From Leishmania infantum JPCM5 (taxonomy: Eukaryota > Euglenozoa > Kinetoplastea > Trypanosomatida > Trypanosomatidae): a stretch of DNA of 64,000 nucleotides. A model generated the notes under the pieces. It was not told where the DNA came from and ran no database searches. It saw nothing but the letters and a program-made list of their open reading frames with translations. The DNA is taken from the NCBI RefSeq assembly GCF_000002875.2, contig NC_009415.2:1126001-1190000 (forward strand). Direction: 5' to 3'. Below are positions 20,300-30,800 of this stretch, piece by piece; position 1 is the first letter of the stretch, and the number at the start of each line of letters is the position of its first letter. The translations under genes and the position numbers were made by a program.

Positions 20300-21660
20300 A
20301 GATCACACGAACGGCAAGCGCTGGTCATGAGGGTCAAGCCTGCAAAGCGGCCTGCCCGGTGTGCTGAACGAGAGCAGAGGAAAAGAGGAAGGAGTTCCGC
20401 GTTGAGCTGCAAGTCCAGCTCCGTGACGCGTACTCTGCCTCGCCGTAGGTGGCATGAGTCGGTCAGCAGCGAACGTGCTGATTGGTGTGGGCGCTGGAGC
20501 CGAGGATGGCGCGCAGGAGCGTTTTCTCGGCAAGGGTGAAGAAGCGCACCTCGCGCGGATCCTTCTCGTAGTCCAACGCAATTCAGTTAAACACCGCGCG
20601 CCCTCTACTGCGCAGCGCCTCCTGAAAGACATGCGTTGACCTCTCCTAGCAAGACACAAAACGATTCTTTCCGCACACTGGACACTTGGCGACGGAAACC
20701 ATCCAGGATCCTGCTCGCGCCCTCGGGAACGCGTGTGTGTGCGGACATATATTGGTTCAAGGGTGCATTGGCACTAAGCCGTCTTGCGTTTTTCGCTAGC
20801 ATCCCTTCGTCTCGGGTGATCATTGCTCGCCAGAAAGGGCTAAGCATGCATGCACTCAACAGTTAGAGGGAAGTGCTTCGGGTATGCCAGAGCCGCCCGG
20901 TTCCGTGGCGACCGCCATCGCACGAATACAACCATCTACGATTGTAGCGTTTTTCGTGCTAGCCGAAGTCAGGGTTCTGAATAGAGGATGCCACGTGGGT
21001 GAGTTCGGGTGGGGCGTGTGTGGAGCCGAAGCATCGCAATGACCGTCAGTGGGGCAACTACATCGACAGCCAAGAGCCGACAGAGAAACTGTGGCGTTGC
21101 GCGTATTGGCAGTGTTACGGAGAAGGGCACTGAGGGAGGCCAAAAGTCACATGTCGGGGTGTGCATATCAGTTCAAGCGAAAAAAGTGCTGAAGACGAGC
21201 AGGTAGAAGCGCACATGTGTATGCGTACGCGAGGCAGTCCGTTTGCGTACATCGGCGCACGTGATCGTGTCTTGTCCCTGAAAGAACACGCACCGATGTG
21301 AGCGGTCACAGTAGCATGTCTATCAGGTTTTCCCGAACGGGAGCGAGCCACGATAGCTGCACACCAGAGCAGCGTTGAGCCAGTCAGTAGGGAAGAAGGC
21401 AAGATCGAAAAGAAATGGACAGCTGTGATATAGTGCAACACATATGCTCGCCACGGGGAGTCACAACGCGCTTCGGGTCTCCGAGTATGCTGCAGAGGGT
21501 AGGTGCCGATGGAGAGAGAAGCTGTAGTTCACTGCCCAAGCTCTCCGCTGCCTTGTAGCAGGGGTGTGCCCAAGTGGTGCCTGAGAATGCTTGACCACAT
21601 CGACAGGTTGCGGGTCTCCCTTGGCACGGGAAGGAATTCATAAGCTCATCTGTAGCCATT
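20300..21660 (-). pseudogene. Decayed protein-coding relic, unidentified
   Basis: The minus strand holds several protein-like pieces in different frames that together suggest a broken gene of about 1.3 kb. In transcription order: 21384-21659 begins MATDELMNSFPCQ with an ATG and stays open for 91 codons; 20605-20859 includes FWRAMITRDEGMLAKNARRL; 20470-20590 includes LDYEKDPREVRFFTLAEKTL and LLRAILGSS; about 20370-20430 reads VTELDLQLNAELLPLF. Composition is balanced, unlike the surrounding biased sequence. I recognise no family. It could be a degenerate copy of a gene located elsewhere, or a gene lost in this species; alternatively some pieces are chance. Confidence 0.4.
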
Positions 21661-23200
21661 CATCGGAGAAGTGAGAGAAACCAAGAAAAGAAGAGGATCC
21701 GCGGGTTTCAAGGCCGAAGGATACCTCAAAAATGCACAACACATGCAATCACACAGCCCACGGAGATATTACGGAAGTCCGTATCTGAAGGTTATGCTTC
21801 AGCTGTGCGTGCGTGTGTTGTGTGTGTGTGTGTGTGTGTTGTGATCGCATGTCGATATAACCCGCGCGAAGGAATGAAAGGAAATTGGTGAGGAAGAGAG
21901 AGTCGAAGAAAAGCGTTTTCTTATTTTTTTTTTTTGGAGGGGGGAGGGGGAGGGGTAATCAGCTTGCCTTTCTGAAAGAAAGAAGTCAACTAAATATACG
22001 CGCATACACAACAACCACAGCTCACATACCTCCGTCGCACGCCAGCGAAATACTGGCCGTCCACGACGAACCGTCCTGCCATTGAGTAGGGACCATGCGT
22101 CTAGCGGGATTTTCTTGTCCTGCTCCACATTCGTGGTGCGCCACCGGCACCAGGCGAACTCGCGGCCGGCTGCATGCCTTGATCCAAAGCGGGTCTCGTG
22201 CAGGGCCCTACTAGCCTGAGTCGATCCAAATGGAAGAAAAAGGCAAAAGGCGGTTGGGTGGAGGCCACGCGAAAAAAAAGGGGGAAAATGCGCGACTTTG
22301 CGGGCACGCCGCCCACCTCCGAGCACATGAGCGGGGAGAAGGGACAGTAAACACGACGGACCACTCGAGCACAAAGGCATGAGAAAAAGCACGCCGAGAG
22401 GGAGAGCGCCTACGTGGCTGAGAGAAGGAAAATAGGAGGCAAAGTGGGAACACAGGCAACAGCATCCGTGACACGAGGGAGAGAGAGACACATACATACA
22501 CACAGACACGGCCCAACACATGCGCGCAGACGCATACAGAAGCCCATGTGAACAACCAACCAATCAGCCTGGTAAGCGATGCTGCCACGTCGTCCAAGAA
22601 TAGTAATGAGACGCAAGGGCAGGAGGAGGAGGGTTGGAGGAGTGGGGAGGGGAATCAGAGCAGAGAAAAAACAAAAAGTTGCGCAGGCACAGCCGCCACG
22701 GCCATGTCGGACAGAAAAGATGCCAATCGACATCATGGGGGCCGATGCCGTGCTTATGCCATCTTTGAATTGGCTGCGAATGAAGACTCTCTGAAGGTGC
22801 TGTGGCGTCCTGTACCACAGTTGAACGGAAGATAAAGTACATACCGCACGTCAGGGGAGGGGGGTTCATGAGAGGCGGAGACCGATATCAACCTGAGCAC
22901 GCAACCGTAAACAACTGCGGTATCAGCATTGACACCCTGAGGAGGCATCGCTGATTCGGGCTAGTCAAACGGAAGAATGATATACGAGGGCGAAGGAGAG
23001 AGAGCGGGGTAGCAACAGCGAAGCGAAGGCGATTCACCGCCCTCACAAGGGCCCAGGTACGCACGCCCTACGAAACCATGAGAGAGGGAGACGTCGATGG
23101 GGCTGTTGAGAGACCCGCAATAACGCAAACGAAGACCGAAAAAAAAAAGGAGGAGCGCCACCAGAAGCCCACGAGAAGGCTGTGCCCAATCACTCGGCCC
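21661..23200. other. Gene-poor stretch downstream of the 240-residue membrane protein
   Basis: It holds a GT run at 21803-21840, a T run at about 21925-21936 followed by a G-rich block, and a diverged copy of the GC-rich repeat at 22125-22215. Purine-rich tracts occur near 22610-22650. It probably includes the 3' untranslated region of the gene at 23201-23923. No gene seen. Confidence 0.5.
22125..22215. repeat. Diverged fragment of the GC-rich repeat at 6880-7440
   Basis: Shares TGCGCCACCGGCACCAG and, in the same order and spacing, CAAAGCGGG/CAACGCGGG and CAGGGCCCT with 6925-7005. By eye about 70 percent of positions agree over 85 bp. Family unknown. Confidence 0.5.
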
Positions 23201-23923
23201 TTAAAAGGGGTTGTTGTAGTACTGGGCCGTACCATACACAGCGCTCGAGGATTTATGCCGATAAAATTCCAACTTGCGCGCTGGCTTAGCCTCCTTCAGG
23301 CTCGGCATCTGATGATTTGATGCGGCGGCGGCAGTGGTTCCAAAGTCATTTCCGGCACGTTCTTGCTGCTGGTCACACTCCACGATCACGTATCCACCGC
23401 GCTCCAGATCTTCTGGAAACGCGGGTACCTCCGTGTGTTGCGGATTTGCGGGAGCAAGAGGAGACGCGGTCGATACTGGGTGCTGTCTATAAGATGATAT
23501 CATCGTGCCCTCTCCTGGGACGCTTCCCCACTGGCTACCGCTGCTATTTGACGGGGGTGGAACACCAGCAGGCGTTCCAGAAGTCGAGTTGGCAACATCC
23601 ACCCGCACGAATTCGCCTTCGTAATCGCGCAGAATGTTGAAATCTTTGATGAATGCGTTTCCGAGTGCTGGACCGCCATTGCTAGGATCTGTCTCTAGCG
23701 GGATCGCCTCTGGAAGATGAGCGCGACTCCCTTGATGGCGGGCACGCGATGCCTCCGCGGAGGTCCGCAGCTCAGATTCTCGTCCGTCTTCCGCAGCGGC
23801 ACTTCGTTGGCGCCGAGCCGTAAGGCACAGAAAGGCGCCAAGCCCGCCTAAAACAGCGACGACAATGCATAACGTGACAGCCAGGGCAAACGTGTTGCTG
23901 TAACTCATCGCTGCGGCCGACAT
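23201..23923 (-). CDS. Single-pass membrane protein, kinetoplastid hypothetical
   Basis: 240 residues. One hydrophobic helix near the N-terminus (about residues 11-34, FALAVTLCIVVAVLGGLGAF) is followed by a basic TARRQRS stop-transfer and a long hydrophilic tail rich in Ser, Ala, Pro and Glu. No cleavable signal is evident, so a signal-anchor topology with a cytosolic tail is likely. The C-terminus ends in the aromatic/Asn-rich AQYYNNPF, which looks conserved rather than random. No enzymatic motif is seen. The ATG at 23923 (MSAAAMSYSN) is used because the open frame upstream starts only at a TTG; Met6 is an alternative. Supported by balanced composition and lack of low complexity; function unknown. 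Confidence 0.75.
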   Translation of the reverse strand: MSAAAMSYSNTFALAVTLCIVVAVLGGLGAFLCLTARRQRSAAAEDGRESELRTSAEASRARHQGSRAHLPEAIPLETDPSNGGPALGNAFIKDFNILRDYEGEFVRVDVANSTSGTPAGVPPPSNSSGSQWGSVPGEGTMISSYRQHPVSTASPLAPANPQHTEVPAFPEDLERGGYVIVECDQQQERAGNDFGTTAAAASNHQMPSLKEAKPARKLEFYRHKSSSAVYGTAQYYNNPF

Positions 23924-26218
23924 ACGCGACGCCAACGCTCGATGGCAGAGCCGCCGTCACGACGCGGGGAAACAAAACAGCGAGGTCGCTCGTAATTGAG
24001 GGGATCAGGCACGAGAGACGAACGCGCGCCACACGGTAGGCTTGTCTGTGTCTGTATATTGCACCAGGTGCACGCGCACAGATGAGACACGGACTGCGCT
24101 CGAGGAAAGAGCGACAGCTCAACACGTGCACGTAGCCGAGATGCAGCAATGCGTCTGTGGCTACCGAGGGCAGAGGAGAGGAGAGGGGGGACGCGTCTGC
24201 ACGTGTATCTGTGCGCGCATCGTCGGTGCTTCGATTCGAGGAGTTTATAAGGGGATAGCGCATGCGTCAAGATGGCGTTCACCTCTGAAAGTGCGGTGAA
24301 TCGAACGAAGCAGACCACCATATAGGAGGAGCGCTTCAAGGAAAAAGAAATGTGTGGTGGTGCAGAGTGGAGAGTGGAGAGCGGGTGGGGGCCCCGAGGT
24401 GGCAACCGGCAGTTGTGCAGAGGGAGGCGCGTCATGAAATAGTCCAAAAGACGCCGCACCACAGCCGTGGAAGACTCTGGCGTTGAAAGCGTGCGAGGTG
24501 CGGTGGACCTCGTCCGCTTTCTCACAGGCGGTAGGGGCTGCTCTTCTGCAGCTGTGAATGGCACTCGTCACTGCGCAGACGCCACGGCGGAGTCGTATAA
24601 CCGCGAATGCACGCGCACGCAACCACACACACCGGCACTGCATCAAAAACACTGCCCAGAGAGGGCCGTGCCACAGAGGGGGCGTACCGGCCACGACGAG
24701 GAGGAGACAGACGAAGGCCCTTTCATTCCGAGGCGAAACGTCGAAAAACAAGAAAAAAAAGAGCGAGGCCGCAGATATCACGTCACCGCGTGCCTCCTTA
24801 CGACATCTTTCGCCCTTCACCCTCCCCTCACCACCCACCCAACCGATGCACCCAGCTCCACACCTCACCCCGCTTCTCCATCTCTCCAGCGTCCGCTCTC
24901 TCCACGTGTCTTTCCGCTGTCTTGTGCGCGCGACCTCCCGCTCCCTCGGCGCCGACGGAGCGAGGCAAGAGACCAAGAAACGACAGAAAACGACGAAAAG
25001 AGCTCGCCGCACTACCGGATGTTAGCCACCGACGCCGCAGATGCTCGGCAGTACCGACACGTTCGATGAAGCGAAATCAAAAGACGCAGAGGGGAGAGAA
25101 CGTGGCGGTGGTCAAGCTGTCTCCCTCGCACCACTTCTTGGGAGGACCGCTTCGCTCCGGCACGTGGTCCGCTGCGGATCGTGGGCACGCCCGACGGAGC
25201 GCTCCGCGACACGCTGGAAGTCGTTTTGTTTCACTTGATGCGCGCACTTTCTACGCCTCCCCCCTCCTCCCCCCTGCTGCGCAGCATGCGGGCGCATCTC
25301 TGACGGCGCACACCCTTGCACGCAAAGCATGAGGCCCGCTGAATAGCCTCCTCCCCCTCCGTTCCTGCACCGTTGAGCAACGAGGCGAAGACGCGGGGTG
25401 GGGGAGGGGAGGGGAGGGGAGGGGGCAGAGGCTCAGAAGGCGCGGAGGTAGAGAGAGAGAGGAGCAGCTGGGGACGCCAGAGCGCGGAACAGCGCAGGGG
25501 CTTGAGAGACGGGGCGACGTGCGCACACAGCCGAGGCTCATCGCGAACACGAGCAGCCGCCCATCGACGGAGCAGCCCATGTCGTAAACATCCTTCGGTG
25601 CTCTCGTCACTTCCCATCCGTTTTGGTGAGCTACATCGCGAGTACAAGGGAGGTTGCGGGCCGCATTCCAGCTGCAGAGGGTAACCCCACGTTTCATCGT
25701 GTACCGACCGAAGGAGTTGCGATGTCAAACGGTGGAAGGTGGCCGATAGGCAAGTGAGCGGCTTGGAGCCTCCCCGGTACACTAGTCGCTTGATTAGCAC
25801 TGGAAGCCTCCCGAACAGCGCGGCGGACTCTGCGAATTATTCGAGGAGGTCTTGAGGACGAATGCAAGACGCGTGAGAATAAAACTACCAGCCGTGCCAA
25901 AAGACATTACCCCACTACGGCACAAGCAGAGAGCATCTGTGCCACCTGCGCAGTGCATCTGTGCGCGGGGGGGGAGGGGGAGGTTGTTGGAAGTCGGCAT
26001 GAGCAAGCGAATGAGGCGTCTCGTCAGTGGCGACACGCGCTCCCCAACAGAGGGGTGGTGGTGGTGATGCTTCACGTGCAGGACGATGCCACTGGCTTTC
26101 TTCAAAGACAAGCAAAGTCGCTCCCAGACTGCAGCAGTGGCTTCATCGTGTTTTTGCCTGCAGAGGAGCTTGCGTGCAACGGCGCCGACCGTCCTTTCAG
26201 CCCTTGTGAGCGAATTCC
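23924..26218. other. Intergenic region upstream of the 240-residue membrane protein
   Basis: No gene I can support. It includes a G-rich block at 25395-25427 (runs of GGGGA), purine-rich plus-strand tracts (24180-24200, 24740-24765) and long overlapping open frames on both strands in 24245-25330 that are Arg/Ala/Pro-rich and probably non-coding. Confidence 0.45.
25395..25427 (+). repeat. GGGGA-type G-rich tract
   Basis: Tandem GGGGA/GGGGT units give at least five runs of four or more G within about 33 bp, a strong G-quadruplex pattern on the plus strand. Confidence 0.7.
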
Positions 26219-26395
26219 CTACTGCAGCTTTTCGGCATGGTCGTTGGACATCCCCTTCGCCTCGGCCCATTCCTGCAGCTCATCCATCTTTGGGCCCATG
26301 AAGAGACTCGCTGCTCGGGAAGAAACTAAGCGCCGCCACTACGACGAACAGCATCCAGTTTAGGAAGGGCAGAAAAACTCGTTCCTGGACTCCAT
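26219..26395 (-). pseudogene. Frameshifted relative of the 50-residue membrane protein
   Basis: Starts ATG with MESRNEF, then breaks. If read with a two-base correction in the T run near 26375 it continues LNWMLFVVVAALSFFPSSES, and after a second frame change it continues FMGPKMDELQEWAEAKGM to a TAG. The pattern of a short N-terminal NEF-type motif, one hydrophobic helix and a polar tail parallels the intact gene at 27087-27239 (NEFLPCLNSWPLLFG). It therefore looks like a tandem relative with two frameshifts. An assembly or homopolymer error in the T run is possible and would turn it into a real 58-residue gene. I do not recognise the family. Confidence 0.5.
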
Positions 26396-27086
26396 GGCGG
26401 AGGCAGCGAATGGTGCGGGTCAAGGAAACACCGAAAGTTAAATCGGAAAGAGTGCGGAGGGCGTGTTTACTTATCGATCTAGTTGGGTGCGAAGGAAACT
26501 GTGAGCTGAGCGAAGCTCCGTTGGATTTTGGCGCAGCCGTCTATCACCGCAACGATTGTGGAGTATGAGAGATGGAGGAGAAGGTGAGCGCAAATGCACG
26601 GTGGCCCACCCAAGAGGACAACTCAGTGCAGAGAGCATCCCTGTCGTCTGCCACTCTCTGGCGTAAACATACCATGATTCTGTGCACACCACCGCGAGAG
26701 GGTCTCCAAAGAGACCGTCGTCGAGCTTCCAGGATGCTTCGCTTCTTTGGCTGCCGCATCAGCGCACCTCTCAAGAGAAGGAGGTTACGCACAGCAATCG
26801 TTGAACAGCCAACCAATGGTGGCTGGTGGAACGCCCCCGTTGAACTCAAAGTCCACGATTGAATTACAAACGTTGTTCCAGCACCCTGCGTCAAGCATCG
26901 CAACATGAGAGAACGCAGCAGTCACGCACGTAGATGGCAAACTCGCCACATCTCATCCACAAGAAACGGTTTCTCGCAACACAGCGAGCACCAGATCTGC
27001 AACGTCTCTGCGCGAAAGATGAACGCTGTGTGTTTGTGGGGAGGGGGGTATCATCCGTATTGCCACCGACGACAGTGAAACGGTCG
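26396..27086. other. Spacer between the two small membrane-protein loci
   Basis: About 690 bp, presumably the 3' untranslated region of the 27087-27239 gene. Balanced composition without a convincing frame; the 120-codon minus-strand frame here starts from a non-ATG codon and has no recognisable features. No gene called. Confidence 0.45.
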
Positions 27087-27239
27087 CTACTTGCGTGCGG
27101 CACTGCCTCTCGCGGCGCGCATCTCGTGCGCGCGGGGCATGATGTACTGGTGTGCGCTGAAGGCCAGCAGCACACTCACAATGCCAAACAGAAGAGGCCA
27201 GCTGTTCAGACACGGCAAGAACTCATTCTCGATGGCCAT
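27087..27239 (-). CDS. Small single-pass membrane protein (50 residues)
   Basis: 50 residues, MAIENEFLPC at the start and a basic C-terminal tail ending AARGSAARK. A single hydrophobic helix spans about residues 13-30 (SWPLLFGIVSVLLAFSA). Codon third positions are GC-rich, like the neighbouring genes. On the transcribed strand a pyrimidine-rich stretch (CCGCTCCACCTTCTCTCACA) ends in AAG at 27258-27259, about 20 nt before this ATG. This ATG would therefore be the first in the mRNA, and the longer in-frame extension upstream would be excluded. Size and layout resemble small subunits of respiratory or membrane-protein complexes, but no family can be named. It sits between the symplekin-like gene and a frameshifted relative. 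Confidence 0.6.
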   Translation of the reverse strand: MAIENEFLPCLNSWPLLFGIVSVLLAFSAHQYIMPRAHEMRAARGSAARK

Positions 27240-27846
27240 TGGTGCTGTTGTCTCGGTCTTTGTGAGAGAAGGTGGAGCGGGGTGTGGTGGCGCGTGGCAA
27301 CGGATAGCATGCTGCGGGGGGTTGGTACGCATACGATGCATCAGACGCATTGCGGGGAAGTAGAGTGGAGGACATAGGGACGTGGCGAAGAGCTGAGGTG
27401 ACAGCCTCGCGTCCGACTTCGGAGTCGAAACCCGGGGGCGTCTGTTTTTTTTTTTGTTTCTGTTGCAGCCGTACACCCACTACATGCGGGTCCGTACCAA
27501 AGGAGCTGCGCCACTCTCGCGGAAAAGAGAGTGGCCGCTGCCCACATCACACTCATCAAAGCCCTTTGCTTGTGCCGCTTGACAGGCCTCCTGCAAACCA
27601 AGACCGCGTCTCATTATGGCCAAGGTGTGCACCCTGCTACGCCGACCAGCGCAGCGCAGGCTGAGTAGCACAACTTCGGTGCATGTGTTCAACACAGGCA
27701 CACGCTCCCTTACATTAGTCAATCAATCACCCTCGCCTGCACGACGTCCTTTCCTCCGTCGGCCGCCATCCCCAATGCTCATCGATAGCCCGAAGGTCGC
27801 TCCATGCAGACCCCTACACACTTCCCGGGTGCAGAGCCCGGCGCCA
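27240..27846. other. Intergenic region between symplekin-like gene and the 50-residue gene
   Basis: About 600 bp. It holds the 3' untranslated region of the symplekin-like gene and the processing signals of the small gene. A T run lies at 27446-27458 on the plus strand. No further gene seen. Confidence 0.5.
27258..27259 (-). promoter_or_regulatory. Predicted trans-splice acceptor AG for the 50-residue gene
   Basis: First AG after the minus-strand pyrimidine-rich stretch CTCCACCTTCTCTCAC, 19 bases before the ATG at 27239. It supports the short start. Predicted only. Confidence 0.4.
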
Positions 27847-30800
27847 TCACAGGTTTCCGAGGATGTGCATAAAGGAGGCGTTGTTACCGTGCTCTTCCTT
27901 GAAATACTCGCACAGCTGTGGGTGCTCCCGCAGCGCCTGCGTCAAGACCTGGTCAGGTAAGTTCACGAGAAAGTTGCTGCACTCGCGGTAGTAGCGCTCC
28001 GTGAAGAGCACGACGCCCTTCCACAGCTGCGGGTCCGTGTCCCACACGGAGGCTCGCTCTAGCGGCGTTAGAATCGTCTGCACAGCAAAGTTGATGAATT
28101 CTGTGTAGCGGCTGCGCAGGAACAGCGTGGCCGCCTGCAGCACAGTTGCCATGAGCTGTGATGGGATCGGCGGCGGGTGCATGAGCTGCTGCAGCGCTTT
28201 CTGCACCTCTGGCGGGCCGAACAGCTTCTCCACGGTCGTGTTGTCGAAGCTGCGCGTCAGCTCGAAGCACAGGTTCACCACCTCCTTCGTTGTGCCCACG
28301 CTGATCGGCGGAAGCTCCTCCGTCTTCTCCTTCCCGGTCACCGCACCAGCGGAGGTTTGCTCGCCATTGTGCATGCCGTCCAGAACACCGCCAGTCGTGC
28401 CGCCTAGTGCTCCGCCATGCAGCGGGTGGGAGAGCATGGACGAGGCAAGCCTGGACTGGCTCTCCTGCGGGGCTCGATGGAGGTACACAAAGAAGTCCAC
28501 GCGCGTCAGGCCACGCGGCACACCGTCTTGGAAGGAGACAGGGCACTTGACGAACACCTCTCGCAGCACCTGAATCTCAAAAGCCCGCAGCTCTGCCGGC
28601 TCCAGCACATACATCCGCTCCTTCGCCGGCAGCCGGTGAAACGCATTGTGGTAGTGCCGCTGGAACTGCAGCTGCACCTGAAGAAACAGAAGGAAGACGT
28701 TAAGGTAGGTCTGCTTCAGCTCCTTGGCAGGAAGAAAGCTGAGAAACGGTGCAAGGTAGCGAATGTCAAGCAGAGATGCCGACTGAGTCGAGTTACCCAG
28801 TGGAATGCCGCTGAGCTCGTACATCGCTTTCGCGTGGCCCAGCACGGCATTGCTGATGTTGCGCAGCGCCTCCAGGGTGACGGTCGTCGATGCCTGACTC
28901 GCGGCCTTGATCCCGTCAGCGGATGTGGACATGGTGCTCGCCGCGGAGTTGACCTCCTGTGCCATGGCGCCGAGTTGCTCCCGCACCGCCCACAGCATGG
29001 ACTGGACGAGGGGCCGCGCCTCGCGGCAGCGCTTGCGCAGCAGCGGCATCACGGCCGCCACGAAGTTGGAGGCGTCCGTCTTGAGCAGGTGCTGCGTCAT
29101 GCGACGCACGTCGGCGTTCTCTGGAAGGAGCTGCATCATGAGGATGTTTCCGCGCTCGACGCACTGCTGAAAGACTTCGAGTAGGGCAGGGAACAGCTCG
29201 CGAGGCTGGCGCGCGCACAGCATCAGAAAGAGGCCGAGGCGGCGGTTCAGCACGGTGGACATGCGCACACGGTCTTTGGCGGTGGCCTCATCCGTATCGC
29301 CGGCGATGGCCGCCGCCTCATCCCCGTTCGCCGTATCGCCGCCGTCATGGGCGCGCTTCAGCCTCGAGGATGAGGAGCGTTGATAGGCTGGAATGGCAAA
29401 GAGCTGCTTCTTCGCGTACCGGAGGAGATGCCCCTCTGCCGTTACGTCCAGCACCGGTGCTCCTTGAGCAGTGGTGGCCGACAGCAGCTGATCGATCTCC
29501 TTGATGGCGAAACGGCGCGCGTAGTCGTGCGTGCTGAGACAGAGCTGCAGCAGGATGTTCACGGCGCATGTGCGGTACACCGGCCGCCGTACAGCCAGGT
29601 TGCGCAAGAGCCACATTCCAATCACGCAGCTGGCCTTGTCGGCGGAGAGGCAGAAGTGCTTGTACAGGTGGTACCACACATACCGGGTGAGCACCGGGGC
29701 CTGCAGCAGGACATCCAACAAAATCAGGTTGAGCCGTGCCGTCCGGATAAGCTCCAGCACGCGGCACAGCATGTGGCTGTACGTCGATGGGGCCGCTACG
29801 GTATCATTCAGAAAGCCGAAGTCCTGCTCGCCAGTGGTGGCACGAGCGCCGGCCGCGGCATCCTCCTCCCCGGCGCCGCCTACCCCGTCGGGCTCCTCAC
29901 GAGCCCGCTTCTGACCGACGTCCTGGCTCGCGCGGTGAACATCGTCGTCGTACAGAAAGGCAATGGGGCTCTCCACCTCAACCGAGAAGCCGGCGTCCGT
30001 CTGCATCAACTCGCCACCGCCGTGGGGGCCGCCGTCGTCCAGGAGAGTGCCATCGTCCCCGCCGTGCGCCACCGCGGCGCTTCCACCGAGAAGCAGCGTA
30101 CTGTTCCAGGTGGCGCTCCGCTCGTGCATTGGCGCCTGTGTGGCGTAGTACATGAAGAGCACCTGCAGCGTGAGCTGATAGTAGGAGCTGGCGAGAAACA
30201 GAGAGGCCACATCGGCGTTCGGGTTCGCAGTGGCCGTGCTCGTCTTCCCGCTAGCAGCAGCCTCCTTCTGCGCCTGGGCCCGCGTGAGCTCCCTTCGGAG
30301 GTGCAGGAGAAGCTCATCCATGGCACTGTCCGCCAGCGACGGAGGTAGCTGCACGAGACAGCGCGAGATGAGCGCCTGTGTCAGTCGGATGCGCGCCTCA
30401 GCCTCGCCGCGCACATGCTGGTACGCTCCGAGAACGGAGGTGAAGGCAGCGCGCTCCAGCCGCGAGCGGGCGGACACCTTGCGGAGAATCTGCATGCCGC
30501 GCATGTGCAAGGCGGCGCTGTCTTTCACGTGCTCGATCAGCTTCCCGGCAGCGATCGCCTCCACACCCTGCCGTTCCATCTGCCGCAACTTTTCCAATTC
30601 TTCCGTCTGAGCCTGGTAGGCGGCGGCGAGCTGCATCTGCTCCAGGCCCCGGCGATGCAGCTCCTGGATCGCGTCCTCGCTCAGGAAGTCCATGCGCGAC
30701 ACCGTCAGCATTACCATGTCCACCAAGGCGGACGCTGTGACCGGGCCGAGGGACGTCTTCAAGTACGCCTCGCGGCGACCAAGCAGGGTGTCGCCCTCTT

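Noticed and set aside
24245..25012. 255-codon minus-strand frame, with overlapping plus-strand frames of similar length
   Set aside because: Arg/Ala/Pro- and Phe-rich on both strands, no motif, no acceptor-like signal placed sensibly. GC composition explains the openness.
28417..30348. Long plus-strand frames opposite the symplekin-like gene
   Set aside because: They are antisense shadows of a GC-rich coding region; the minus-strand product has the clear domain pattern.
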